The position numbers and the translations under genes were made by a program. Source: RGIG5057 sp964642045 (lineage in GTDB: Bacteria > Bacillota > Clostridia > TANB77 > CAG-465). Taken from it: 19,572 nucleotides of DNA. Below the pieces are notes generated by a model. It searched no databases and was not told where the DNA came from. It was given only the letters and a program-made list of their open reading frames with translations. Positions 6,122 through 13,641 of the stretch are shown here, piece by piece. The first letter of the stretch is position 1, and every line of letters starts with the position of its first letter. The stretch is taken from positions 1 to 19,572 of the forward strand of contig CAZXLZ010000020.1 in NCBI GenBank assembly GCA_964642045.1, read 5' to 3'.

Positions 6122-7456
6122 ATGTTTGAAAGTCTTTCAGATAAACTTCAAAATATAGTAAAAAAGTTAAAGGGCGAGACGAGAATAAATGAAAAAGTTT
6201 TAAGTGAAATGCTAAAAGAAATAAAACTTGCACTCTTAGAGGCTGATGTTAACTATAAAGTGGTAAAACAATTTACAGCTAATATTTCTGAAAAAGCCTT
6301 AGGAAAAGACGTACTAGAAAGTCTAACTCCTGGTCAGCAGGTTGTAAAGATTGTTAAAGATGAGCTAACTTCGCTCTTAGGAGATGGCACATCAAAAATT
6401 CAAATAAGCTCTAATCCACCTACAATAATAATGCTTATCGGTCTTCAAGGTAGTGGTAAGACAACTCTTTGTGGAAAATTAAGTAATTACTTAAGAAAAA
6501 ATGGAAAAAAGCCTATTATGGTAGCTTGTGATGTATATAGACCAGCAGCTATAAAACAACTTGAGACTTTAGGTGCAAGCCTTAATATACCAGTTCATAG
6601 TGAAAATGATGAAAAAGATGTTGTTAAAATAGCTTTAAATGGTATAAAAGAGGCAAATTCAAAACTTTGCGATGTAGTTATAGTAGATACTGCAGGTAGA
6701 CTTCAAATAGATGATGAACTTATGCAGGAGCTTGTTAATTTAAAGAAAGCTATAAAGCCACACGAAATAATGCTAGTGGTAGATAGCATGGTAGGTCAAG
6801 AAGCTGTAAATGTTGCTGAAAAGTTTAATGAAGTTGTTGGAATAGATTCAATAACAATGTCAAAAATGGATTCTGATACTCGTGGGGGTGCAGCACTTTC
6901 TGTTAAAGCTATAACATCTAAACCCATAAAATTCGCATCAGTTGGTGAAAAATTATCTGATTTAGAAGAATTTCATCCAGAAAGAGTTGCATCAAGGATA
7001 CTTGGTATGGGAGATGTACTTAGTATAATAGATAAGGCTCAGGAGGCTTTTGATGAAAAAGAAGCTTTAGAGCTGGAAAAAAGAATGAGGAAAAATGAGT
7101 TTACCTTAGATGATTACTTAATGTATATGAAAAAGATTAGAAAAATGGGGTCATTTAAATCAATTCTAGCTATGGTTCCAGGTGTTCCAAAAGAAATAAA
7201 AGATGCAGATATAGATGAAAGCAAGCTATTTAAGATAGATGCAATAATTACATCAATGACTAAAAAAGAAAGACAAAATCCGAAAATTCTTGATGCTTCA
7301 AGAAGAAAAAGAATAGCAAAAGGTAGTGGAAATAAAGTAGAAGACATAAATAAATTTATGAACCAATTTGAGCAGATGCAAAAAATGATGAAACAAATAT
7401 CAAATGGTAAAAATCCACTGGCAGCTCTTGGAGTAAAAAGAAAAGGATTTAGATAA
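6122..7456 (+). CDS. ffh: Signal recognition particle GTPase Ffh (SRP54)
   Basis: The 444-residue product carries the N, G and M domains of Ffh, which binds signal sequences of nascent membrane proteins and docks with FtsY. The N-domain helical bundle spans about 1-90. The P-loop GLQGSGKTT is at 107-115, DVYRPAA at 137-143, DTAGR at 189-193, and the guanine-specificity motif is SKMD at 247-250 where many homologs have TKLD or TKMD. DTRGG and VGEKLSDLEEF follow. The methionine-rich M domain begins near 295 and includes the 4.5S-RNA-binding part and the tail MNQFEQMQKMMKQI. GGAG precedes the ATG. Length is normal. Confidence 0.97.
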   Translation: MFESLSDKLQNIVKKLKGETRINEKVLSEMLKEIKLALLEADVNYKVVKQFTANISEKALGKDVLESLTPGQQVVKIVKDELTSLLGDGTSKIQISSNPPTIIMLIGLQGSGKTTLCGKLSNYLRKNGKKPIMVACDVYRPAAIKQLETLGASLNIPVHSENDEKDVVKIALNGIKEANSKLCDVVIVDTAGRLQIDDELMQELVNLKKAIKPHEIMLVVDSMVGQEAVNVAEKFNEVVGIDSITMSKMDSDTRGGAALSVKAITSKPIKFASVGEKLSDLEEFHPERVASRILGMGDVLSIIDKAQEAFDEKEALELEKRMRKNEFTLDDYLMYMKKIRKMGSFKSILAMVPGVPKEIKDADIDESKLFKIDAIITSMTKKERQNPKILDASRRKRIAKGSGNKVEDINKFMNQFEQMQKMMKQISNGKNPLAALGVKRKGFR

Positions 7457-7506
7457 AATAAGTAAAAAATATAATATATATACATTTTAAGGAGGTGAAA
7501 AGCTTT

Positions 7507-7749
7507 ATGGTAAAGATAAGATTAAGAAGAGATGGTGCAAAAAAAAGCCCATATTACACATTAGTAGTTGCAGATTCTAGATATCCAGCAGATGGTAGAT
7601 TTATAGAAAAAGTAGGTGTATATAATCCAATGGTAGAACCAAACGTTATAAACATCGACAAGGAAAAAGCACTAAAATGGATAAAAAATGGTGCAAAACC
7701 AACAGAAACTGCAAAGGCACTTATGAAAAAAGCAGGTATAGAAGTTTAG
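7507..7749 (+). CDS. rpsP: 30S ribosomal protein S16
   Basis: The product is 80 residues, starting MVKIRLRRDGAKKSPYYTLV, the canonical S16 opening, followed by ADSRYPADGRFIEKVGVYNP. S16 is a primary 16S rRNA-binding assembly protein of the 30S body. I start it at ATG 7507, nine bases after GGAGGTG. An in-frame GTG at 7495 lies within that ribosome-binding site and would add residues not found in S16. It sits between ffh and khpA, as in many Firmicutes. Confidence 0.96.
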   Translation: MVKIRLRRDGAKKSPYYTLVVADSRYPADGRFIEKVGVYNPMVEPNVINIDKEKALKWIKNGAKPTETAKALMKKAGIEV

Positions 7750-7760
7750 GAGGAAGTTAA

Positions 7761-8003
7761 ATGTATAAAGATTTGTTAAAGTTCATAGTAGAAAAATTAG
7801 TTGCTTTTCCAGAAAAAGTATCCATTGAAGAAAGACTTGATGATATGGGCAAACAAATATTGAGACTTAAAGTTGCAAAAGAAGATATGGGTAGAATTAT
7901 TGGAAAAGAAGGAAGGATAATACGTTCAATTAGAGAAATAGTTTCTTCTTATGCTATGAAAGATGGTAAAAAAGTTTCTATAGAGATTGAAGAAGAAAAG
8001 TAA
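7761..8003 (+). CDS. khpA: KH-domain RNA-binding protein KhpA
   Basis: This 80-residue protein is a single KH domain (YlqC/KhpA family). The GXXG loop that grips RNA is visible as GKEG at residues 48-51 in GRIIGKEGRIIRSIREIV. In streptococci and relatives KhpA forms a complex with KhpB and affects cell division and RNA metabolism; whether it does so here is inference. The start has AGGAGGAAG in front. The position between rpsP and rimM is its usual place. Three bases separate its stop from rimM. Confidence 0.94.
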   Translation: MYKDLLKFIVEKLVAFPEKVSIEERLDDMGKQILRLKVAKEDMGRIIGKEGRIIRSIREIVSSYAMKDGKKVSIEIEEEK

Positions 8004-8006
8004 GTT

Positions 8007-8504
8007 ATGGAATTTTTAAAAGTAGGAAAAATAGTATCGGTTCATGGAATTTTAGGAGCTGTTAAAGTATATACGTATACTGATGATATTAAGAATTTAG
8101 CTAGCTATAAAGAGTTTTTTTTAGATGAAAAGGTCTTAAAAGTAGAAAAAAGTAGCATATTTAAAAATATGTTAATAGTTAAATTTAGGAATATTAGTAC
8201 ACCTGATGAAGCACAAAAATATATAGGTAAATATTTATTTATAAAAAAAGAAGAAATAAAAGAGAATGATACCTATTATGTTCAAGATTTAATTGGGTGC
8301 AAGGTATATAAAAGATATAATGAAGATGAAGAGTATATTTATCTAGGAGTTATATCATATGTATATACAGGCTCATCAAATGATGTATATGAAGTAAAAA
8401 CTGATAATAAGGATGTATATCTTCCAGCAATTAAAGATGTTGTTGAAAGAGTAGATATATCTAAAAAAGAAGTTTATGTAAAAATGATGGAGGGACTAGA
8501 GTAA
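8007..8504 (+). CDS. rimM: Ribosome maturation factor RimM
   Basis: RimM helps 30S head assembly by binding S19. The 165-residue product shows the N-terminal beta-barrel with VGKIVSVHGILGAVKVYTY at the start and a C-terminal PRC-barrel with DLIGCKVY, a Gly-Val turn and LPAIKDVVERVDISKKEVYV. There is no strong ribosome-binding site of its own; GAAGAAAAG at the end of khpA may serve. The TAA stop overlaps the trmD ATG by one base (TAATG), indicating coupled translation. The sequence is diverged in the middle but full-length. Confidence 0.93.
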   Translation: MEFLKVGKIVSVHGILGAVKVYTYTDDIKNLASYKEFFLDEKVLKVEKSSIFKNMLIVKFRNISTPDEAQKYIGKYLFIKKEEIKENDTYYVQDLIGCKVYKRYNEDEEYIYLGVISYVYTGSSNDVYEVKTDNKDVYLPAIKDVVERVDISKKEVYVKMMEGLE

Positions 8505-9193
8505 TGCTTCATTTTATAGTTCTAACACTTTTTGAAGATATTTTTAGTGGTTTCTTAAGCTCTAGTATTATAAAAAGAGCGATAGAAAAAGAAAAATTAG
8601 ATGTTAAACTTCTAGATATTAGAGATTTTGCTGATAATCCATATAGAAAAATAGATGATACACCTTATGGTGGAGGAGCTGGTATGGTTATTATGCCAGA
8701 ACCATTATCTAGGGCTATTGATAAGGCGTTAAGTATGTGCACGACTAAAAAAAGTAAGGTAATATACATGTCACCTAGAGGAAAAGTTTTATCATATAAC
8801 TTATGTGAAAGTTTAGCAAATGACTGTCTTGATACTACATATATATTAATTTGTGGGCATTATGAAGGTATAGATGAAAGAGTTTTAATAAAGTATAATA
8901 TAGAAGAAATATCTATAGGAGACTATGTTTTAACTGGTGGAGAGCTTCCAGCTATGGTTCTAATAGATTCTGTTTCAAGACTGATTGATGGAGTTATAAC
9001 TAAAGAATCTCTAAAAGATGAATCTCATACAAATGGAAAACTCGAGTATCCACAATATACTAAACCTACTATTTGGAAAGATTTAAAGGTGCCAGAAGTA
9101 CTACTTTCAGGAAATCATAAAGAAATAGAAAACTATAGAAAAGAAAAATCTTTAGAGCTAACTTTAAAAAATAGACCTGATATGTTAAATTAA
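8504..9193 (+). CDS. trmD: tRNA (guanine-N1-)-methyltransferase TrmD
   Basis: TrmD makes m1G37 in tRNAs with G36, preventing +1 frameshifts. The 229 residues include the knot-fold motifs GGGAGMVIMPEPL at about 56-68, ICGHYEGIDERV at 116-127 and SIGDYVLTGGELPAM at 137-151, which bind S-adenosylmethionine. The Asp of DESHTNGKLEYPQYTKP (Asp172) aligns with the catalytic Asp of the family. The start overlaps the rimM stop. Length is close to the usual 230-250. Adjacent rplS is the classic partner. Confidence 0.96.
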   Translation: MLHFIVLTLFEDIFSGFLSSSIIKRAIEKEKLDVKLLDIRDFADNPYRKIDDTPYGGGAGMVIMPEPLSRAIDKALSMCTTKKSKVIYMSPRGKVLSYNLCESLANDCLDTTYILICGHYEGIDERVLIKYNIEEISIGDYVLTGGELPAMVLIDSVSRLIDGVITKESLKDESHTNGKLEYPQYTKPTIWKDLKVPEVLLSGNHKEIENYRKEKSLELTLKNRPDMLN

Positions 9194-9234
9194 AGAAAAT
9201 TAATAAAATAAAGAGAAGATGAGGAGGGAATAAA

Positions 9235-9579
9235 ATGGACATAATAAAAGCAATTGAAAGTGAATATTCAAAAGAAAATGCTGTTAATTTCGAAGTTGGT
9301 AATACTGTTAAAGTACACTTAAAAATAAAAGAAGGAAACAGAGAAAGAATACAGATTTTTGAAGGTATTGTTATAAAAATGCAAAACTCTGGAATAAACA
9401 AAACTTTTACTGTAAGAAAAATATCTGAAGGTATTGGTGTAGAAAAAACTTTCTTAGTAAATTCACCAAAAATAGAAAAAGTTGAAGTAACTAGAGTTGG
9501 TAAGACAAGAAGAGCTAAACTTTACTATCTAAGAGATAGAGTAGGTAAAGCTGCTAAATTAAAAGAAAAAAATGTATAA
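9235..9579 (+). CDS. rplS: 50S ribosomal protein L19
   Basis: The 114-residue product has the L19 core VGNTVKVHLKIKEGNRERIQ followed by FEGIVI and the later FTVRKISEGIGVEKTF, then the basic segment TRVGKTRRAKLYYLRDR. L19 sits at the 30S-50S interface and forms bridges to 16S rRNA. A clear GGAGGGA ribosome-binding site precedes the ATG. It is the last gene of the ffh operon; the next gene is 89 bases away, and a hairpin lies in between. Normal length. Confidence 0.96.
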   Translation: MDIIKAIESEYSKENAVNFEVGNTVKVHLKIKEGNRERIQIFEGIVIKMQNSGINKTFTVRKISEGIGVEKTFLVNSPKIEKVEVTRVGKTRRAKLYYLRDRVGKAAKLKEKNV

Positions 9580-9589
9580 TATAATACTA

Positions 9590-9628
9590 TAGCCATGTGT
9601 TAATTACTTATAGATTAATATATGGCTA
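9590..9628 (+). terminator. Hairpin after rplS (weak terminator or mRNA end structure)
   Basis: TAGCCAT (9590-9596) pairs with ATGGCTA (9622-9628), and TTAAT (9600-9604) with ATTAA (9614-9618), separated by a symmetric 3x3 internal loop. No T run follows, so a rho-independent terminator is doubtful. It may protect the 3' end of the mRNA or allow read-through to the next gene. Confidence 0.45.
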
Positions 9629-9668
9629 CGCTGTTATTTAAAATGTTATCGCAAAAGGAGTTATAAAT

Positions 9669-10121
9669 ATGGTAAGTGGTAAAGGAATAAATAAGCAGTG
9701 GAATGATATATGGATAGAAGAAGATGGTATACATATGCTTAAGATAGCATATGACAGTTTATTTAACTCTTTTAATGCTCCATCATATATAGGAGATGAT
9801 TATGTAATTCATTTTAATAATATAAAAAGATTAGAAAAAATGTATTATAGAGGTAGAAGAGTTATGCTTGTTAGTCTTTATGAAACGGACAAGCAATTTG
9901 AAGTTACAGTTAAAAATTATAAAGATTATAGAATATTAAAGGAAAATTTAATGACAAGAACAGTTGGAACAAAAAGAAAATTTGCACTAGCAGCAGTTTT
10001 AACAGTCATGATAGTACTACTGAGTAATGTAAATTATAATAAACTTTTTAAAAATTTATGTGAAAGTGCAAAAAACATCGATTTAACTGGTAATAAGTCT
10101 TTATATATGGCTATAAAGTAA
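9669..10121 (+). CDS. Hypothetical protein, PH-like domain with one C-terminal membrane segment
   Basis: I do not recognise a named family. The 150-residue product has an N-terminal part rich in alternating hydrophobic and polar residues (about 10-90), which looks like a beta-barrel of the PH type. A single hydrophobic segment near 104-118 (FALAAVLTVMIVLLS) follows, then a short tail. Basic residues just before it (TKRK) suggest that the N-terminal domain faces the cytoplasm. A ribosome-binding site AAAGGAG stands 11 bases before the ATG. It follows the ffh operon, possibly by read-through past the hairpin at 9590-9628. No function can be given; the domain call is from pattern only. Confidence 0.7.
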   Translation: MVSGKGINKQWNDIWIEEDGIHMLKIAYDSLFNSFNAPSYIGDDYVIHFNNIKRLEKMYYRGRRVMLVSLYETDKQFEVTVKNYKDYRILKENLMTRTVGTKRKFALAAVLTVMIVLLSNVNYNKLFKNLCESAKNIDLTGNKSLYMAIK

Positions 10122-10129
10122 CAAAAATA

Positions 10130-10186
10130 ATTTATATACCAAGCTCCTTAAACATATTGTTATTTAGGGAGTTTGAATATATAAAT
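10130..10186. terminator. Long inverted repeat after the membrane-anchored hypothetical gene
   Basis: A 13-bp stem (10140-10152 with 10163-10175, two G-U pairs) is flanked by a further 9 bp (10130-10138 with 10178-10186). It begins eight bases after the stop codon. The tail after it has only a short, mixed T stretch, so it is a plausible but imperfect terminator. Confidence 0.55.
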
Positions 10187-10207
10187 TAGTTTTAGCAAAT
10201 CTACTTA

Positions 10208-10247
10208 TATGAGGTGGCGAAAGTTCTTTTATCATCTCATATTTTTT
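10208..10247 (+). terminator. Terminator-like hairpin directly before a ribosome-binding site (possible attenuator)
   Basis: TATGAGGTG (10208-10216) pairs over nine positions with CATCTCATA (10233-10241), with one G-U pair, around a 16-base loop, and six T follow at once. The ribosome-binding site of the next gene (AGGAGG, 10249-10254) starts two bases later. Transcripts entering from upstream would meet an intrinsic terminator just before the gene, which is the layout of an attenuator or riboswitch expression platform. I see no known aptamer. Confidence 0.6.
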
Positions 10248-10260
10248 ATAGGAGGAAAAA

Positions 10261-10869
10261 ATGAAAAAGGTACTTTTTGCGACAAGTAATGTAAGTAAGG
10301 TAAATAGATTTAAAGATAAGTTATTAAAAAGAGGAATAGAAACTCTATCTTTAAAGGATTTAGGCATAAATTTAAATGTAAATGAAGACGGAAAAGATGC
10401 TATAGAAAATGCTTTAATAAAAGCAAGAGCAGTTTTAAATTCTAATGAGATTAATATGCCAGTATTTGCCATGGATGATAGTTTGTATTTAGAAAATGTG
10501 CCAGAGGATATACAGCCAGGACTTTACGTTAGAAGAGTAGGTGGAAAGAATCTATCAGATGCAGAAATGATAGAGTATTATGCAAATCTTGCAAAGACAT
10601 ATGGTGAAGATGGCAAACTAACTGGTAGATGGGTATACGGTATGGCATTAATAAATGGTGAAAAAGTATTCACATATACATGGAATAAAGAAAATTTCTA
10701 TATAGTAGATAAGCCACATGAAAAAGTAAAAGAAGGGTATCCTCTATACAGCATATCTGTAAATAAAAAGCTAGGTAAATATTTTCCTGATTTAACTAAG
10801 GAAGATGAATTACTTATTGAAGAAGATGAAACAGATGTTATTGATTTTATAGAAAATAGTGTTAAGTAA
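10261..10869 (+). CDS. HAM1/RdgB-like nucleoside triphosphate pyrophosphatase
   Basis: Members of this family hydrolyse non-canonical purine triphosphates such as dITP and XTP to monophosphates. The 202-residue product opens with KKVLFATSNVSKVNRFKDKL, matching the family's TxNxxK substrate loop. It continues with NEDGKDAIENALIKARA at 41-57, equivalent to E-G-x-ENAxxKA, and has MDDSLYLENV at 71-80 where most members have the D(S/D)SGLxVxAL strand. The segment after it differs from the usual PGVYSARY, so the substrate may differ. A perfect AGGAGG precedes the ATG, behind a terminator-like hairpin. Paralog-like divergence makes me avoid a gene symbol. Confidence 0.82.
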   Translation: MKKVLFATSNVSKVNRFKDKLLKRGIETLSLKDLGINLNVNEDGKDAIENALIKARAVLNSNEINMPVFAMDDSLYLENVPEDIQPGLYVRRVGGKNLSDAEMIEYYANLAKTYGEDGKLTGRWVYGMALINGEKVFTYTWNKENFYIVDKPHEKVKEGYPLYSISVNKKLGKYFPDLTKEDELLIEEDETDVIDFIENSVK

Positions 10870-10887
10870 TAAAGGTGAGGTTTATAT

Positions 10888-11826
10888 ATGCTAAAATTAG
10901 AAAATATAATAGAAAGCTCTAAATATGTAGCAAAAAGTTCTAAACATGTAAGAATTCAGTATGATAAAATAGATGAATTTATAGATAAAATAGATATTTC
11001 TAAACAAAACTACTGGCTATGTAATAATCCATATAATTTATTTAGTATAGGAATAGAAAATGTTATAAACTTTATGGTTATTTTTGAATCTATAGATTAT
11101 TCTTTCTTTGGAAATAATAAATGGACCATATCTACTGAGGATGGATTAAAAGATGGAAGTGATGCACTTTTATATGTACTATTAAAGTATGTTAAAGAAA
11201 ATTCTTTAGAGGCTCTCATGGATATAACTTTTGAAGAGTTTAAATAGTTAATTAAGGGGATAGATAGTGATATACCTTTACTTGAGGAAAGGTATAATAC
11301 TTTAGAAGGCGTAAGTAAAATTATAAAAGAAAAGATGAATGGAAGTTTTTATGAATATACAAAGAATATAACTAGAGATTCTGAACTTTTTGATATAATA
11401 GCTCAAAATTTTGACTCATTCAAAGATGAGAGAAGTTACGAAGGAAAAACTGTTTATTTTTATAAACTAGCGCAGCTTCTTGTATCAGATATACTTCATA
11501 TAAGAAAACATTTAGAAAATATAGAGGTGGACTATTCAAATTTAGTAGGATGTGCTGATTATAAAATTCCACAAGTTTTGAGGGCTTTAAATTTTATTTG
11601 CTATGATGAAGAGCTTTCAAATATAGTGGATAGCAAAGTAGAAATAGATATTTCATCTGAATATGAGGTGGAAATTAGAGCAAGTCAAATAGTTATAATA
11701 GATTATATTAAAAGTAAGTTAAAGGATATAGATATGATAGAAATAAACGATTATTTTTTTTCCTATTCAAAGAAAATATCAGAAAATCTAAAACCGTATC
11801 ATCTTTGCAGAAATGTTAATTATTAG
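10888..11826 (+). pseudogene. Queuosine-salvage glycosylase family protein interrupted by an in-frame TAG
   Basis: The reading frame from ATG 10888 to TAA 11824-11826 holds 312 positions with a single internal stop, TAG at 11245-11247. Both halves belong to the queuosine salvage (DUF2419, Qng1) family, which releases queuine from queuosine nucleotide for reuse in tRNA. The first half has SSKYVAKSSKHVRI, a FESIDYSFFG segment and KWTI. The second has IPLLEERYNTL, DERSYEGKTVYFYKLAQ, DYKIPQVLRALNF and YEVEIRAS. The codons between the stop and the next ATG at 11335 still read as family sequence. The TAG stands where a Gln fits after FEEFK, so one C-to-T change explains it. Other genes here end in TAG, so recoding is unlikely. 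Confidence 0.82.
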
Positions 11827-11854
11827 ATGATACTTAATAGGTGGTAAAGTTTAT

Positions 11855-11884
11855 ATGTTTGATAATTTGAAAAAAGAAGTATAA
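11855..11884 (+). other. Nine-codon ORF with a good ribosome-binding site, possible gene remnant
   Basis: ATG TTT GAT leads to nine codons (MFDNLKKEV) and TAA, with AGGTGG placed about 10 bases before it. The spacing looks like a true start, but the product is too short to judge. It may be the surviving 5' end of a gene deleted before the terminator at 11913-11946. Confidence 0.25.
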
Positions 11885-11912
11885 AGTTTAAAATGAATAA
11901 TAATCGTAAGTA

Positions 11913-11946
11913 AAGAGTCTATTTTAATTAGATTCTTTTTTTTTTT
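11913..11946 (+). terminator. Rho-independent terminator before the fic gene
   Basis: AAGAGTCTA (11913-11921) pairs with TAGATTCTT (11929-11937), nine pairs with one G-U, and a run of T extends to 11946. It closes the operon of the HAM1-like and queuosine-salvage genes. Confidence 0.85.
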
Positions 11947-11976
11947 GATTAAGATTTGACTAAGTTTTGACTAAGA
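11944..11976. repeat. Three direct repeats of 11 bp just upstream of the fic promoter
   Basis: TTTGATTAAGA (11944-11954), TTTGACTAAGT (11955-11965) and TTTGACTAAGA (11966-11976) stand end to end, followed by the -35 box at 11981. The 11-base period is close to one DNA turn, so three copies would face the same side of the helix, as expected for a transcription factor binding cooperatively. The first copy overlaps the T tract of the terminator. Confidence 0.7.
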
Positions 11977-11980
11977 TACA

Positions 11981-12009
11981 TTGATTAATATTATTTAAAG
12001 TAGTATAAT
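11981..12009 (+). promoter_or_regulatory. Sigma-A-type promoter of fic
   Basis: TTGATT (11981-11986), a 17-base spacer and TATAAT (12004-12009) precede the fic ATG by 28 bases. The -35 box departs from consensus at two positions, which would leave room for control by the repeats at 11944-11976. Confidence 0.75.
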
Positions 12010-12037
12010 AATATTATAAAAAACGAGGTGATCATTT

Positions 12038-13030
12038 ATGGAAAAATATATTCCACCTTTTGATATAACACCAGAAATATTATCAAAAGCAACAACGATA
12101 TCAGAAAAGATTACTAAATTAGATAACTTTACCAATCTTAGTAAAAAACCATATTTAAGAAAACAGACTAGAATTAATTCCATTCATTCATCACTGGCAA
12201 TAGAAAATAATAACTTAACATTAGGTCAAGTTAGAGATGTTATTGAAGGAAAAATTGTAATTGGGCCACAAAGAGAAATCCAAGAAGTAAAAAACGCGTA
12301 CAGTGCATATGAAATGATAAAAGAAGTAGATCCATATTCTATTAATGATTTAAAACATGTTCATAGTGTTATGACGTTTTTAACTGTTAATGAATCAGGA
12401 GAATTTAGAAAAGGTGCAGAGGGTGTTTTCGATGGTGATAAGTGTATTTTTGTATGTCCTCCACCTGAAATGGTAAAAACTTTAATGAATAACCTATTTA
12501 ATTGGATGAATGAAAATAAGGATAAATTACATCCACTTATTTTATCAAGTGTGTTTCATTATGAGTTTTTATTTATTCATCCTTTTAGTGATGGTAACGG
12601 AAGAACAGTGAGATTGTGGCAAAATATATTACTATATAATTGGAAAGAGTCATTTGAATATCTTCCAATTGAATCACAAATACATAAATGCCAAGATGAT
12701 TACTACAAAGCTATTGCTAGTTGCAATAAAAAAGGAAACTCAACTGAATTTATAGAATTTATGCTTTGTATGATAGATAAAACATTAGATGAGGCATTAT
12801 CAACACCTAGCACGCCTATTGACCAACAAACAATTAATATTAATAAGTTACTAAGTGTTATGGAAAAAAATTGTCCTTTGAGTGCAAATGAATTAATGAA
12901 ACGATTAAACATAAAATCTAAGACAACATTACGAAATCAGTATTTACATCCTGCAATTAAGCAAGGTTTGGTTAGGCTAACAAATCCGGATAAGCCTAGC
13001 AGTAGTATACAAACATATTATAAAGATTAA
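12038..13030 (+). CDS. Fic family protein (probable AMP-transferase) with N-terminal inhibitory motif and C-terminal winged helix
   Basis: Fic enzymes usually transfer AMP from ATP to hydroxyl side chains of target proteins. The complete active-site motif HPFSDGNGRTVR is at 181-192 of 330 residues. The inhibitory motif S-x-x-x-E-N is at 52-57 (SLAIEN), so this is the class II architecture that silences itself through an N-terminal helix. After the Fic core, about 268-325 looks like a winged helix-turn-helix (NELMKRLNIKSKTTLRNQYL), known in related Fic proteins of this size. AGGTGA precedes the ATG. The gene has its own promoter and upstream repeats and no partner gene nearby, so it is not an obvious toxin-antitoxin pair. 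The target is unknown. Confidence 0.93.
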   Translation: MEKYIPPFDITPEILSKATTISEKITKLDNFTNLSKKPYLRKQTRINSIHSSLAIENNNLTLGQVRDVIEGKIVIGPQREIQEVKNAYSAYEMIKEVDPYSINDLKHVHSVMTFLTVNESGEFRKGAEGVFDGDKCIFVCPPPEMVKTLMNNLFNWMNENKDKLHPLILSSVFHYEFLFIHPFSDGNGRTVRLWQNILLYNWKESFEYLPIESQIHKCQDDYYKAIASCNKKGNSTEFIEFMLCMIDKTLDEALSTPSTPIDQQTININKLLSVMEKNCPLSANELMKRLNIKSKTTLRNQYLHPAIKQGLVRLTNPDKPSSSIQTYYKD

Positions 13031-13158
13031 TATTAATCAAATATGCAGATATAGTTAAATATAAGCTAGAAACTTAACCAAAAAATATTAAGTTAAAAAG
13101 AAGAGTTAAAAAACGGATATAGAGAATATTTAATTAATATAATAAGGAGCTTATTTAT

Positions 13159-13605
13159 ATGGATGTAATAATAGAAAAATTAAAAAAGGAAGATTTAAAG
13201 GAAGCGGTAAATATTTATGACACAAATCATAATGTAATTACTGATTATAATAAACTAATAGACATATACTCTAGTATTGAAAGTAATCCATTATATCATA
13301 ATATAGTAGCTAAAGTAGATAAAAAAATAGTTGGACTAGCTACGGTTATAATAAATTATGACATTGTAGAAAATTTAAAACCATTTTTAACAGTTTGGAA
13401 CTTTGGCGTAAAAGAAGAATATAGAAGAAACAAAATTGGAACAAAAATGTTTGAATATATCTATGAATTTGCTAAAAAAAATAATTGTGATTTTATTTCT
13501 TTAATTGCTGAAGAAACTAATACTGTGGCACAGGCATTTTATGAGAAAATGGGCTATATAAAAGAAGTGGGATATGTTAAATTAATAGATAAAGAAATCT
13601 GGTAA
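13159..13605 (+). CDS. GNAT family N-acetyltransferase
   Basis: The 148 residues have the GNAT fold: a hydrophobic strand VWNFGVKEEYRR at 79-90 followed by the acetyl-CoA pyrophosphate loop (RRNKIGTKM; the usual central Gly is Lys92), helix FEYIYEFAKKNN, and the late motif AQAFYEKMGYI at 124-134. The acetyl acceptor cannot be told from sequence. AAGGAG precedes the ATG. The 128-bp spacer after fic shows no clear terminator apart from a 7-bp inverted repeat near 13071, so transcription may continue from fic. Probably a small-molecule or peptide acetyltransferase. Confidence 0.88.
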   Translation: MDVIIEKLKKEDLKEAVNIYDTNHNVITDYNKLIDIYSSIESNPLYHNIVAKVDKKIVGLATVIINYDIVENLKPFLTVWNFGVKEEYRRNKIGTKMFEYIYEFAKKNNCDFISLIAEETNTVAQAFYEKMGYIKEVGYVKLIDKEIW

Positions 13606-13641
13606 TAAATTTATACTTTAATAGATTGTAGGGAGTATTTT

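Noticed and set aside
11335..11826. A separate gene starting at the ATG at 11335.
   Set aside because: The frame is continuous with the upstream half apart from one TAG, the intervening codons match the same family, and there is no convincing ribosome-binding site at 11335.
13071..13094. Inverted repeat AACTTAA/TTAAGTT after fic as a terminator.
   Set aside because: Only seven AT-rich pairs and no T run follows.
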